Assembly: GCA_022798155.1 (NCBI GenBank)
Contig: JAAWLY010000030.1
Coordinates: 1-15,912, forward strand
Length of the DNA: 15,912 nt
Direction of reading: 5' to 3'
DNA from: Lawsonibacter sp.
GTDB taxonomy: Bacteria; Bacillota; Clostridia; Oscillospirales; Oscillospiraceae
Part shown: positions 1 through 7,645 of the stretch, piece by piece
Layout of the letters: each line of letters starts with the position of its first letter
Numbering within the stretch: position 1 is the first letter of the stretch
Program-made: the position numbers and the translations under genes
Notes under the pieces: generated by a model
The model's input: only the letters and a program-made list of their open reading frames with translations
The model's database searches: none
What the model was told of the DNA's origin: nothing

Positions 1-611
1 TGCAGGTCATGACCCTGCTCCAGCAGACGGTTCTCTATCACACCGCCCACAGCTATGGCGGCGATGACTGGCAGATCCTTTTAGGGGCCGCACTGAGCGT
101 ACAGTCCTTCACCATGATCCCCCTGTGGGGCGCCAGCCAGGGCTTTCAGCCTGCCGCCGGGACGAACTACGGGGCGAAACAGTATGACCGGGTCAGGCAG
201 ATCACCAAAACCTTTCTTGCCGGCGTTACAATTTTGAGCCTGATTTTCTATATCCCCATCCAGCTTGGCGCGGAGACGGTGCTGTCCTGGTTTATCAAAG
301 AGAGCAGGATCGTGGGCATGGGCGTGACGGACTTCCGCGTCCTGTTCAGCACCTACATCTTCCTGGGCCTTGTGCTGATGGCCATCACGCTGATGCAGGC
401 TCTGGGCAAGGCGTCCAAGGCCAGCGTGCTGGTACTGCTGCGGCAGATCGTGCTGTTTGTCCCTCTGGTCCTTCTGGTCCCCAGGCTGGGCGGGCTGGGC
501 ATCAGCGGGGTGTTCCTCGCTCCGGCGTTGACGGATTTGATCGTATTGGTCATCGCAATCCTTATGCTTGGGGCAGAGTTCAGAACTTTATCAAGGCTGA
601 GCGGCAGGTAA
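1..611 (+). CDS. MATE-family multidrug/cation antiporter, C-terminal part
   Basis: About 203 C-terminal residues of a membrane exporter; the 5' end lies outside the window and the frame is open from base 3. MATE proteins use a sodium or proton gradient to export drugs or metabolites across the cytoplasmic membrane, and usually have 12 helices in about 450 residues, so roughly the second half is seen. The segment GFQPAAGTNYGAK is the typical glycine/asparagine-rich loop that begins the second half of clostridial MATE proteins. It is followed by several hydrophobic stretches (for example FLAGVTILSLIFYIPIQL and IVLFVPLVLLVP), and the protein ends in a short basic tail. The stop lies 17 bases before an AraC-type regulator gene on the same strand, a common exporter-regulator pairing, so co-transcription is likely. 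The substrate cannot be inferred. Family call is confident. Confidence 0.9.
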   Translation, partial: QVMTLLQQTVLYHTAHSYGGDDWQILLGAALSVQSFTMIPLWGASQGFQPAAGTNYGAKQYDRVRQITKTFLAGVTILSLIFYIPIQLGAETVLSWFIKESRIVGMGVTDFRVLFSTYIFLGLVLMAITLMQALGKASKASVLVLLRQIVLFVPLVLLVPRLGGLGISGVFLAPALTDLIVLVIAILMLGAEFRTLSRLSGR

Positions 612-628
612 CACAAGGGGGAAACGTG

Positions 629-1570
629 ATGGATATACCGGGACTTGCCGCTATGCCTGACGCGGTTATCGAGGGGGCCCACTGCGCGATTTATCCGTTC
701 CGCAACGAGAGCGGCGAGGGGACCATCACCATCTACGAGGTGTTTCCCGGCGTCTGCCTTGCCTACAACGACTTTCACATGCGGTACTACGACTCGGCGT
801 TTCACCCCGGACAGGACCTGCTGTGCATCGACCACTGCCGGGAAGGGCGGCTGGAGTACCCGGTGAAGGGGGACGCCTACTCCTACGTGGAGGCCGGGGA
901 CCTGAAGCTGGACCGGAGGCTGACTCATACGGGCCATTTTGAGTTCCCCCTGTCCCACTACCACGGCGCCATGGTCTCCTTCGACCTGGATACCGCCTGC
1001 AAATCTCTGCCCCAAGAGATGCGGGACTTCCCGGTAAATCTGCGGTCCCTGCGGGAGAAATACTGCAAGGACATTGACCCTGCCGTCATTCACGCGGCCC
1101 CCAGTATCGAGCACATCTTCGGGGAGCTGTACGCTGTGCCGGAGAAAATCAAGCTGCACTACTTCAAGGTGAAGGTTCTGGAGCTGCTGTTATACCTGGA
1201 CGCGCTGGAGCTGCCGGAGAATCGGGAGGAAAAGCCCTACTTTTACAAATCCCAGGTGGAAAAGGTCAAGGCGATCCAGGCATTTCTGGCAGCTCATATG
1301 GACGAAAGCCACACTCAACAGGCCATGGCCGCCCGGTTTGATATCCCCCTGACCACCATGAAGCGCTGCTTCAAATCCGTGTTCGGCGCTTCTATGGGGG
1401 ACTGGCTGACCCAGTACCGGATGAATCAGGCGGCGGTGTTGCTGCGGACATCAAAGAACCTCAGCGTGGTGGAGATCGCCGGACGGGTGGGGTACGACAG
1501 CCCCAGCAAATTTGCCATCGTGTTCCGGAAGGTTATGGGGATGTCCCCAACGGAATACCGGCGCAGGTGA
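629..1570 (+). CDS. AraC-family transcriptional regulator
   Basis: A 313-residue DNA-binding regulator. Residues about 210-313 form the double helix-turn-helix of the AraC family: a first helix pair around QAMAARFDIPLTTMKRCFK, and the conserved second half with VVEIAGRVGYDSPSKFAIVFRKVMGMSPTEYRRR at the very end, where the family signature normally lies. The first 200 residues would be the ligand or partner domain and show no feature I can assign to a ligand. A GTG at 626 and an ATG at 629 both open the frame. I chose ATG 629 because the AGGGGG ribosome site (615-621) is then 7 bases away rather than 4. The gene follows the MATE gene and probably controls it, although the target is inference from position only. 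Confidence 0.88.
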   Translation: MDIPGLAAMPDAVIEGAHCAIYPFRNESGEGTITIYEVFPGVCLAYNDFHMRYYDSAFHPGQDLLCIDHCREGRLEYPVKGDAYSYVEAGDLKLDRRLTHTGHFEFPLSHYHGAMVSFDLDTACKSLPQEMRDFPVNLRSLREKYCKDIDPAVIHAAPSIEHIFGELYAVPEKIKLHYFKVKVLELLLYLDALELPENREEKPYFYKSQVEKVKAIQAFLAAHMDESHTQQAMAARFDIPLTTMKRCFKSVFGASMGDWLTQYRMNQAAVLLRTSKNLSVVEIAGRVGYDSPSKFAIVFRKVMGMSPTEYRRR

Positions 1571-2078
1571 ACTTGTTGTCCAAACGGGACTGTTTGGTCT
1601 ATGCGGGGCAGATAGTTATCGCTGCCCCCTTAAAATACGGGCGGTACCAGTCAGTACCGTCCATATTTCTTTGAAGGGAGTGGTTTGCTTGCCACGATTT
1701 CATTATGAGCCTGCCCTCTGGTAATTCCGGCACAAAAATCGCCTGCGGCGTGATCCGAAAGGCGATGGAATCCTGCACACAATAACAAAAAGGTTTTCTG
1801 GATGTTTTTCGTCCTATTGGGAGTCTATCTTTTTCTCTCCCTCTCCGCCATAAATCTACATTTTTTCCTGGGCGTTTTCTTGCGTTTTATCGCTGGCGCT
1901 GACGTCATCACGGACTCCTTCATCCGCAGGTGGATAGGCTTTTCGTGTCCGGGCTGGACGGATAGTACCAGCCTGCAAGCAAGGAATTTGCGCGCTCCTC
2001 TCTTACCCCTGCCCTCGGTATGGTGCAAACCGTAACTTCTGCCGGTGGTGGGACAATCAGATTTGTGCAAAATGGCGC
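1571..2078. other. Intergenic stretch of about 500 bases, no convincing gene
   Basis: Between the AraC gene and the his promoter no reading frame has both a plausible start with ribosome site and recognisable protein character. A 26-codon frame beginning at ATG 1705 lacks a ribosome site. A 77-codon plus frame at 1802-2035 and an 81-codon minus frame at 1825-2070 overlap each other and resemble nothing I know. T-rich and A-rich runs around 1780-1880 are less GC-rich than the neighbouring genes, which would fit decayed or acquired DNA, but that is inference. Confidence 0.5.
1639..1670 (+). terminator. Possible terminator after the MATE-araC pair
   Basis: Bases 1639-1647 pair with 1654-1662 (a 9-base stem including one G-T pair, core CGGTAC/GTACCG) around the loop CAGTCA, and a T-rich stretch ATATTTCTTT follows. 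It lies about 70 bases after the araC stop on the same strand. The T tract is weak, so this is a candidate only. A second perfect 7-base stem, GGGGCAG (1605-1611) with CTGCCCC (1622-1628), lies just upstream but has no T tract. Confidence 0.45.
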
Positions 2079-2107
2079 TTGACTTCTTTAAACTATTACA
2101 CTACTAT
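2079..2107 (+). promoter_or_regulatory. Probable sigma-A promoter of the his operon
   Basis: A -35 box TTGACT (2079-2084) and a -10 box TACTAT (2102-2107) are separated by 17 bases. An overlapping TATGAT at 2105-2110 would give a 20-base spacer and is less likely. Transcription would start near 2114, leaving a leader of about 55 bases before hisZ. It is the best promoter-like sequence between araC and hisZ. Confidence 0.65.
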
Positions 2108-2129
2108 GATAAAGCATAAAGCAAAAGCG

Positions 2130-2154
2130 CTGTGCTGCCAGCTGTGGAGCACAG
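2130..2154 (+). promoter_or_regulatory. Leader hairpin abutting the hisZ ribosome site
   Basis: CTGTGCT (2130-2136) pairs perfectly with AGCACAG (2148-2154). Inside, CCA (2138-2140) can pair with TGG (2145-2147) past one bulged G. The stem ends where the G-rich ribosome site (GGGAGG, 2156-2161) begins, so folding could influence translation of hisZ. No T-box signature, no run of His codons and no terminator is seen in the leader, so a known his control element cannot be named. Confidence 0.4.
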
Positions 2155-2167
2155 GGGGAGGAAGAAT

Positions 2168-3232
2168 ATGGGACCACTGCAGAGTGAACAGGCGGTGCAG
2201 CAGCTGCGGGAGCTGTACCGCCGTTACGGATACATCCAGTATAAGATGAGCAAATTTGAACCTTATGATCTCTATGCGCACAACAAGAGCTTTTTGGTCA
2301 GCGAGGACATTCTTACCTTTACCGATGCCGACGGGCGGCTGATGGCATTAAAGCCGGACGTGACCCTGTCCATTGTAAAAAACGCCAAGGAGGGCGAGGG
2401 CCTGCAGAAGGTATATTATAGCGAGAACGTCTACCGCACCTCGCCCATGACCCGGAGCTTCCGGGAGATTATGCAGACCGGCCTGGAGTGCGTGGGAGAG
2501 ATTGACCTGGTGGCCACCGGCGAGGTGCTGACCCTGGCGGCCCGGAGCCTGGAGCTGGTCAGCGACGACTATCTGCTGGACCTGAGCCACCTGGGTTTTG
2601 TGGCCGGGCTGCTGGATGCCGCCGGGGTGCCGGAGGAGTACCGGAGCGGGCTGCTGAAGCTGATGGGGGAGAAAAATGTCTCCGCCCTGAGGGGGCTGTG
2701 CCGGGAGCTGGGCCTGGACCCGGAGGGGTCGGAGGACCTGTGCCAGCTGGCCACCCTCTATGGACCGCCCGGGGAGCTGCTGCCCGCCCTGCGGGAGATG
2801 GTCCGGGGGGAGCGGATGGAGACCTCCCTGAAAGAGCTGGAGGCGCTCTGCGCTCTGGTGCCGGACAAGGGCCTGCGGCTGGATTTTTCCGTTGTAAACG
2901 ACATGGACTACTACAACGGCGTCATCTTCCGGGGCTATCTGCCCGGTCTGCCCAGCGGGGTGCTGTCCGGCGGGCGGTATGACAACCTGCTGCGCCAGAT
3001 GGGGCGGCGGGACTCTGCCATTGGCTTTGCGGTGTATATGAATCTGCTGGAGCGGCTGGAGCAGCCGGAGCCGTGCTTCGACGCCGACGTGCTGCTGCTT
3101 TACGACGACACTACCCCCGCTCCGGCGGTTTTTCAGGAAGCGGAGCGGTGCCGCCAGACGGGCCAGAGCGTCCGGGTAGAGCGCCGGGCCCCGGCGGGGC
3201 TGACCTTCCGCACCGTGAGAAAGGTAGGGTGA
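2168..3232 (+). CDS. hisZ: ATP phosphoribosyltransferase regulatory subunit HisZ
   Basis: A 354-residue paralogue of histidyl-tRNA synthetase that lacks aminoacylation activity and instead assembles with short-form HisG to make the regulated first enzyme of histidine synthesis. Class II synthetase features are visible: the substrate-strand region LMALKPDVTLSIVKN, the motif 2-like segment RTSPMTRSFREIMQTGLE beginning near residue 90, and the late motif GGRYDNLLRQMG near residues 268-279 followed by AIGFAVYMN. The anticodon-binding domain expected of a true HisRS is missing, as usual for HisZ; the length is slightly short for the family. The frame is open from a GTG at 2132, but ATG 2168 follows GGGAGG by 6 bases and gives a normal start. 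The immediately downstream short HisG supports the call strongly. Confidence 0.93.
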   Translation: MGPLQSEQAVQQLRELYRRYGYIQYKMSKFEPYDLYAHNKSFLVSEDILTFTDADGRLMALKPDVTLSIVKNAKEGEGLQKVYYSENVYRTSPMTRSFREIMQTGLECVGEIDLVATGEVLTLAARSLELVSDDYLLDLSHLGFVAGLLDAAGVPEEYRSGLLKLMGEKNVSALRGLCRELGLDPEGSEDLCQLATLYGPPGELLPALREMVRGERMETSLKELEALCALVPDKGLRLDFSVVNDMDYYNGVIFRGYLPGLPSGVLSGGRYDNLLRQMGRRDSAIGFAVYMNLLERLEQPEPCFDADVLLLYDDTTPAPAVFQEAERCRQTGQSVRVERRAPAGLTFRTVRKVG

Positions 3233-3241
3233 GGGAAGATG

Positions 3242-3871
3242 ATGAACATTGCCCTGCCCAAGGGGCGGCTGGGAGAGAAGGTCTACCAGATTCTGGAGCA
3301 GGCCGGTTACCCCTGCCCCTCCATCAAGGAGGAGAACCGAAAGCTGGTCTTTGAAAACCCCCAGACCGGCGTGCGCTACTTCTGGGTCAAGCCCAGCGAC
3401 GTGGCCATCTATGTGGAGCGGGCCGCCGCCGACGTAGGTATCGCGGGGAAGGACATTCTGCTGGAGTATCAGCCGGAGGTCTATGAGCTGCTGGACCTGG
3501 GGGTTGGCAAGTGCCGGATGTGCGTGGCCGGGAAGAGGGGGGGCCGGGACAGCCGGGAGCAGACCCTGCGAGTGGCCACCAAGTTTCCCAAGATTGCCAA
3601 GGGCTATTACAGCGCCCAGAGCCGGGACATCGACATTATCAAGCTCCACGGCTCCATTGAGCTGGCCCCCCTGCTGGGGCTGAGCGACGTGATTGTGGAC
3701 ATTGTGGAGACAGGAAAGACTCTCCAGGAGAACGACTTGGAGGTCCGGGAGACCATTGTACCCATCAGCGCCCGGCTGATTGCCAACAAGGTGAGCTACA
3801 AGTTTAAATACCAGGAGATTACCCGGATGTGCCGCCAGGTGGACGAGCAGTGCCAAATGGCGCGGCGTTGA
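3242..3871 (+). CDS. hisG: ATP phosphoribosyltransferase catalytic subunit, short form
   Basis: A 209-residue enzyme that joins ATP to PRPP to give phosphoribosyl-ATP, the committed step of histidine synthesis. The start is typical (MNIALPKGRLG). VAIYVERAAADVGIAGKDIL and the PRPP-binding loop DIVETGKTLQEN (about residues 153-164) are the family signatures. At about 210 residues it lacks the C-terminal regulatory domain of the long form and therefore needs HisZ, which is encoded 9 bases upstream. ATG codons at 3239 and 3242 are both possible. I chose 3242, 6 bases after AGGG and in line with the usual N-terminus. Confidence 0.96.
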   Translation: MNIALPKGRLGEKVYQILEQAGYPCPSIKEENRKLVFENPQTGVRYFWVKPSDVAIYVERAAADVGIAGKDILLEYQPEVYELLDLGVGKCRMCVAGKRGGRDSREQTLRVATKFPKIAKGYYSAQSRDIDIIKLHGSIELAPLLGLSDVIVDIVETGKTLQENDLEVRETIVPISARLIANKVSYKFKYQEITRMCRQVDEQCQMARR

Positions 3872-3886
3872 GAGGGAGAGAGGGAT

Positions 3887-5359
3887 ATGATAAAGATTTA
3901 CCCATATGGGCAGGTCTCACCGGAAGAGATTTTGTCCCGCCGGGAGGAACTGCCCGACGTGTCGGAGGCGGTGGCGGAGATCATCGCCGCGGTGCGCCGG
4001 GAGGGGGACGACGCCCTGCGGCGTTACGCCCGGGAATTTGACAAAACCGAGCTGGAGGAGCTGGAGGTGCCGCCGGAGCAGCTGGACCGGGCGTTGGACG
4101 CCCTGGACCCGGACCTGCGGGCCATTCTGGAGCAGGCCGCGGACAATATCCGCTCTTTCCATTCCCGCCAGGTGAGAAACAGCTTTGTCATCAGCGAGAG
4201 AGACGGCGTCATTCTGGGCCAGAAGGTCACCCCCCTGGACCGGGTGGGCCTGTACATCCCAGGCGGCACCGCCGCCTACCCCTCCACCGTGCTGATGAAC
4301 GCCATCCCGGCCAAAATCGCCGGGTGCGGAGAGATTGTCATGGTTTCGCCCCCCACCTGTGGCGGGGACGTAAACCCCACCATCCTGGCCGCGGCGAAGA
4401 TCGCCGGGGTGGACCGGGTGTTCCGCACCGGCGGGGCCCAGGGGGTGGCCGCTCTGGCCTGCGGCACCGGTACCATCCCCCGGGTGGACAAGATCGTGGG
4501 CCCCGGCAACACCTTTGTGGCCGAGGCCAAGCGCCAGGTCTTCGGTCAGGTGGTCATCGACATGATCGCCGGCCCCAGCGAGATTTTGGTGATTGCCGAC
4601 GGAAACAGCAACCCGGCCACCGTGTCCGCCGACCTGCTCAGCCAGGCGGAGCACGACAAAAACGCCAGCGCCGTGCTGATTACCGACAGCACCGCCCTGG
4701 CCGGGGCGGTACAGCGGGAGCTGGAAGTCCAGCTGGCCGCCTTACCCCGGCAGGAAATTGCCCGGGCGTCCATTGAACACAACGGCAAAATTATTGTGGC
4801 GGAGAACCTCCTCCAGGGCATCGAAATTGCCAACGCCCTGGCCCCGGAGCACCTGGAGCTGTGCGTGGACAATCCCTTCGACTACCTGGACAAGGTGCGC
4901 CACGCCGGGTCCATCTTCCTGGGCCGCTCCTGTCCGGAGGCTCTGGGGGACTACCTGGCCGGCCCCAACCACACTCTGCCCACCAGCGGCACCGCCCGGT
5001 TCTCCAGCCCCCTGTCTGTGGACGACTTTGTGAAAAAATCCCAGTTTACCTACTACACCCCCGCCGCTCTGGAGGGGGTGGCCGGGAAGATCGCCCGGTT
5101 TGCCCGGGAGGAGGGGCTGGAGGGACACGCCCGCAGTGCCCTGTCCCGGCAAGAAACAGGATGGAAAACCAGAAAGATTGTCTCTGCCAGGAACGAAAGC
5201 AGCGGGATTCGGTATAAAATCATCGAGGTGGCCCAAAGCGGCGCCTATGAGCTCTGGTCCGCCCACCCCAATGGGGAGCGCCATTTGGTTATGCGCGGGA
5301 CCAAAGATCAAGTTTGGGCTGAATATAAGAAATATATCCACAGGGAGGAGAGCCGATGA
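3887..5359 (+). CDS. hisD: Histidinol dehydrogenase with an unusual C-terminal extension
   Basis: A 490-residue enzyme for the last two oxidations, histidinol to histidinal to histidine, using NAD and a zinc ion. The core is complete: PGGTAAYPSTVLMNAIPA, then DMIAGPSEILVIAD, zinc ligands Gln253 and His256 (SQAEHD), Asp355 and His414, and the catalytic Glu321-His322 pair (APEHLE). These sit 5-6 residues earlier than their E. coli counterparts. The family normally ends about 15 residues after the last zinc ligand. Here 76 residues follow, and the last 48 (from Tyr443) look like a small beta-rich then helical unit with the pieces YKIIEVAQSGAYELW, RHLVMRGTKDQVW and AEYKKYIHREE. No in-frame ATG or GTG lies between the core and this unit, so it is a fusion, not a second gene. 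hisC overlaps its stop by 4 bases. Confidence 0.95.
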   Translation: MIKIYPYGQVSPEEILSRREELPDVSEAVAEIIAAVRREGDDALRRYAREFDKTELEELEVPPEQLDRALDALDPDLRAILEQAADNIRSFHSRQVRNSFVISERDGVILGQKVTPLDRVGLYIPGGTAAYPSTVLMNAIPAKIAGCGEIVMVSPPTCGGDVNPTILAAAKIAGVDRVFRTGGAQGVAALACGTGTIPRVDKIVGPGNTFVAEAKRQVFGQVVIDMIAGPSEILVIADGNSNPATVSADLLSQAEHDKNASAVLITDSTALAGAVQRELEVQLAALPRQEIARASIEHNGKIIVAENLLQGIEIANALAPEHLELCVDNPFDYLDKVRHAGSIFLGRSCPEALGDYLAGPNHTLPTSGTARFSSPLSVDDFVKKSQFTYYTPAALEGVAGKIARFAREEGLEGHARSALSRQETGWKTRKIVSARNESSGIRYKIIEVAQSGAYELWSAHPNGERHLVMRGTKDQVWAEYKKYIHREESR

Positions 5360-6423
5360 GCCGGTATATGAGCGCCCGCTTTGACGGGCTGGAGGCCTAC
5401 GTCCCCGGGGAGCAGCCCCAGGACATGCAGTATGTGAAACTGAACACCAACGAGTCCCCCTTTCCCCCCTCGCCGGAGGTGCTCTCGGCGGTGAACGCCG
5501 CCGAGACACAGCGGCTCAACCGCTATCCCGACCCGGAGGGTAAGGCCCTGCGGGAGAAGCTGGCGGAGAGGTATGGGGTCACACCGGACAACGTCTTTCT
5601 GGCCAATGGCTCCGATGAGCTGCTGTTCTTCGCCTTTATGGCTTTCTGCGACCAGGGCCGCCCGGCGGCCTTCCCCAACATCAGCTACGGCTTTTACCCG
5701 GTGTACGCCCAGCTGTTGGGGATACCCTTCACCGAGGTTCCCCTCCGGGAAGGCTTTGTGCTGGACCCCAAGGACTACTGTGTGCTGAACCGGAACATCT
5801 TCATCGCCAACCCCAACGCCCCCACCGGCCGGGCCATTTCGGTGGCGGACATTGAGGAGATCATCCGCACCAACCCCAACCATGTGGTCCTCATCGACGA
5901 GGCCTACGTGGACTTTGGCGGCGAGAGCTGCCTGCCCCTGATTGAGAAGTATGACAATCTGCTGGTGTGCCAGACCTTCTCCAAGTTCCGTTCCCTGGCG
6001 GGGGGACGGCTGGGATTTGCCCTGGCAAGTCCGGGGCTGATCGCTGATCTGGAAAAGATCAAATACTCCACTAACTCCTACAACATCAACCGCCTGACCG
6101 CCGCCGCCGCCCTGGCCACCCTGGACAGCAACGACTATTATCTGGAAAACAGCCGGAAAATCCAGGAAAATCGGGCCTACACCACAGCGGAGCTGGCCAA
6201 GCTGGGCTTTGAGACCCTGCCCAGCGTCACTAACTTCATTTTCACCCGCTGTCCCCGTGTGGAGGGGGGGACCCTCTACCGGGAGCTGAAAACCCGAGGC
6301 GTGCTGGTGCGCCACTGGGACAAACTGGAAATCTCCGACTGGTGCCGGGTAACGATCGGCACCCGGGAGCAGATGGACATTTTCCTGGACAAGGTCCGGG
6401 AGATTTTGAAGGAGGTGGGCTGA
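5356..6423 (+). CDS. hisC: Histidinol-phosphate aminotransferase
   Basis: A 355-residue PLP enzyme (fold type I, class II aminotransferase) that converts imidazole acetol phosphate and glutamate to histidinol phosphate. Visible signatures are KLNTNESPFPPSPEV near the N-terminus, NGSDELL, NPNAPTGR, the IDEAYVDFGG segment that contacts the cofactor ring, and TFSKFRSLAGGRLGFA with the Schiff-base lysine at residue 210. The length is usual. The ATG overlaps the hisD stop (ATGA) and is preceded by GGGAGGAG, so translation is probably coupled to hisD. Broad-specificity members of this family exist, but the operon context makes HisC secure. Confidence 0.95.
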   Translation: MSRYMSARFDGLEAYVPGEQPQDMQYVKLNTNESPFPPSPEVLSAVNAAETQRLNRYPDPEGKALREKLAERYGVTPDNVFLANGSDELLFFAFMAFCDQGRPAAFPNISYGFYPVYAQLLGIPFTEVPLREGFVLDPKDYCVLNRNIFIANPNAPTGRAISVADIEEIIRTNPNHVVLIDEAYVDFGGESCLPLIEKYDNLLVCQTFSKFRSLAGGRLGFALASPGLIADLEKIKYSTNSYNINRLTAAAALATLDSNDYYLENSRKIQENRAYTTAELAKLGFETLPSVTNFIFTRCPRVEGGTLYRELKTRGVLVRHWDKLEISDWCRVTIGTREQMDIFLDKVREILKEVG

Positions 6424-6424
6424 G

Positions 6425-7012
6425 ATGCGCGCTGCGGAGCTGTCCCGCAGAACAGCGGAGACGGAGATCTGGCTCTCCCTCAACCTGGACGGCACGGGAA
6501 AGAGCGAAATTGAGACGGGCTGCGGCTTTTTGGACCATATGCTTACCCTCTTCGCCCGCCACGGCCGGTTTAACCTGAATCTCTCCTGCAAAGGGGATAC
6601 CTGCGTGGACGACCACCACACGGTGGAGGATATCGGCATCTGCCTGGGGGATGCCTTCGCCAAGGCCCTGGGAGAGAAGCGGGGGATCGTCCGCTATGGC
6701 TCCTGCACCCTGCCCATGGACGAGGCTCTGATTCTCACCGCCGTGGATATCAGCGGCCGGGGGATGCTGTGCCATTCCCTGGACATCCCCACCCAGAAGG
6801 TGGGCGCCTTCGATACGGAACTGACAAAGGAATTTCTCATCGCCTTTGCCCGGCGCTCGGATATCACGGTACATGTCCGCCAGCTGGCCGGGGAGAACAG
6901 CCACCACATCATCGAGGGGGCCTTTAAGAGCCTGGCCCGCTCCCTGGGGGCGGCCGTGGCCATCGACCCCCGGTTCTCCCAAGAGATCCCCTCTACCAAG
7001 GGGGTGCTGTGA
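6425..7012 (+). CDS. hisB: Imidazoleglycerol-phosphate dehydratase
   Basis: A 195-residue monofunctional dehydratase that removes water from imidazole glycerol phosphate to give imidazole acetol phosphate, using two manganese ions. Both histidine-rich metal motifs are present: FLDHMLTLFARHG with DDHHTVEDIGI in the first half, and NSHHIIEGAFKSLARSL in the second, as expected from the internally duplicated fold. The length matches monofunctional bacterial forms; the phosphatase domain of enterobacterial HisB is absent and is supplied here by the PHP phosphatase at the operon end. One base separates it from the hisC stop, and AGGAGG lies inside the hisC end. Confidence 0.96.
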   Translation: MRAAELSRRTAETEIWLSLNLDGTGKSEIETGCGFLDHMLTLFARHGRFNLNLSCKGDTCVDDHHTVEDIGICLGDAFAKALGEKRGIVRYGSCTLPMDEALILTAVDISGRGMLCHSLDIPTQKVGAFDTELTKEFLIAFARRSDITVHVRQLAGENSHHIIEGAFKSLARSLGAAVAIDPRFSQEIPSTKGVL

Positions 7013-7629
7013 TGCTGGCCATTGTGGACTACGGGGTGGGCAATCTGTTTTCCCTGGGCTGTTCCCTGAAGGCCATCGGTGAAGAGGTGGCCGTCACCGG
7101 GGACGAGGCGGTGCTGGCTGCGGCGGACCGGATCATCCTCCCCGGGGTGGGGGCCTTCGGCGACGCGGCCAATGCCCTGCGGGCCTCCGGCCTGGACAGG
7201 GCTGTCCTTCGGCAGGCGGAGGCGGGAAAACCTCTGCTGGGCATCTGTCTGGGGATGCAGCTGCTTTTCGACTACAGTACCGAGTACGGCCATCACCATG
7301 GCCTGGGGTTGATTCCCGGTTCCGTCCAGCCCATCCGGCCGGTGGTCCCGGAGGGGTACAAGGTGCCCCACATTGGCTGGAACGCCCTCCATTTCCCTGC
7401 GAGGCGGCCGGTCAGCCCCCTGTTCCGGTATCTCCACGAGGGGGACTGCGTCTATTTTGTCCACTCCTACGCCGGGACGGACTGCGGCAAATCCACCATC
7501 GCCACGGCGGAGTACGGTCCCGAGCTGACGGCGGCGGTGGCAAAAGACAATGTCTACGGCGCCCAGTTTCACCCGGAGAAAAGCGGTCAGGTCGGCCTGA
7601 ACATATTAAAAGCGTTTTGTGAATTATAA
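7012..7629 (+). CDS. hisH: Imidazole glycerol phosphate synthase glutaminase subunit
   Basis: A 205-residue class I glutamine amidotransferase that releases ammonia from glutamine and channels it to HisF. The catalytic triad is visible: Cys79 in GICLGMQLLF, His187 and Glu189 in QFHPEKSG; the N-terminus AIVDYGVGN is typical. GTG 7009 and ATG 7012 both open the frame. I chose ATG, which overlaps the hisB stop as TGATG and stands 7 bases after AAGGGGG. hisF, its partner, lies after hisA in the same operon. Confidence 0.95.
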   Translation: MLAIVDYGVGNLFSLGCSLKAIGEEVAVTGDEAVLAAADRIILPGVGAFGDAANALRASGLDRAVLRQAEAGKPLLGICLGMQLLFDYSTEYGHHHGLGLIPGSVQPIRPVVPEGYKVPHIGWNALHFPARRPVSPLFRYLHEGDCVYFVHSYAGTDCGKSTIATAEYGPELTAAVAKDNVYGAQFHPEKSGQVGLNILKAFCEL

Positions 7630-7645
7630 AAAGGAGGAAAACAGT

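Noticed and set aside
1639..1662. T-box antiterminator resembling GGTGGTACCGCG
   Set aside because: Only GGCGGTACC is similar; there is no stem I, specifier loop or downstream his gene within range (over 500 bases away), and the hairpin is better read as a terminator.
1802..2070. Small membrane-like frame (plus) and basic frame (minus) in the araC-hisZ gap
   Set aside because: Neither has a ribosome site, they overlap on opposite strands, and neither resembles a family I know.
2348..3856. A 502-codon open frame on the minus strand opposite hisZ and hisG
   Set aside because: It is a shadow of GC-rich coding sequence on the plus strand; its translation is rich in Leu, Gln, Gly, Pro and His without domain character, and it covers two certain genes.
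5308..6663. A 451-codon open frame on the minus strand opposite hisC and hisB
   Set aside because: Same shadow effect; hisC and hisB are complete with all family motifs and the reverse frame has no recognisable motif.
7619..7645. GTG 7619 as hisA start
   Set aside because: The N-terminus of HisA normally begins at the IIPAIDL strand, and ATG 7646 has AAGGAGG at proper spacing; the extra codons contain that ribosome site.
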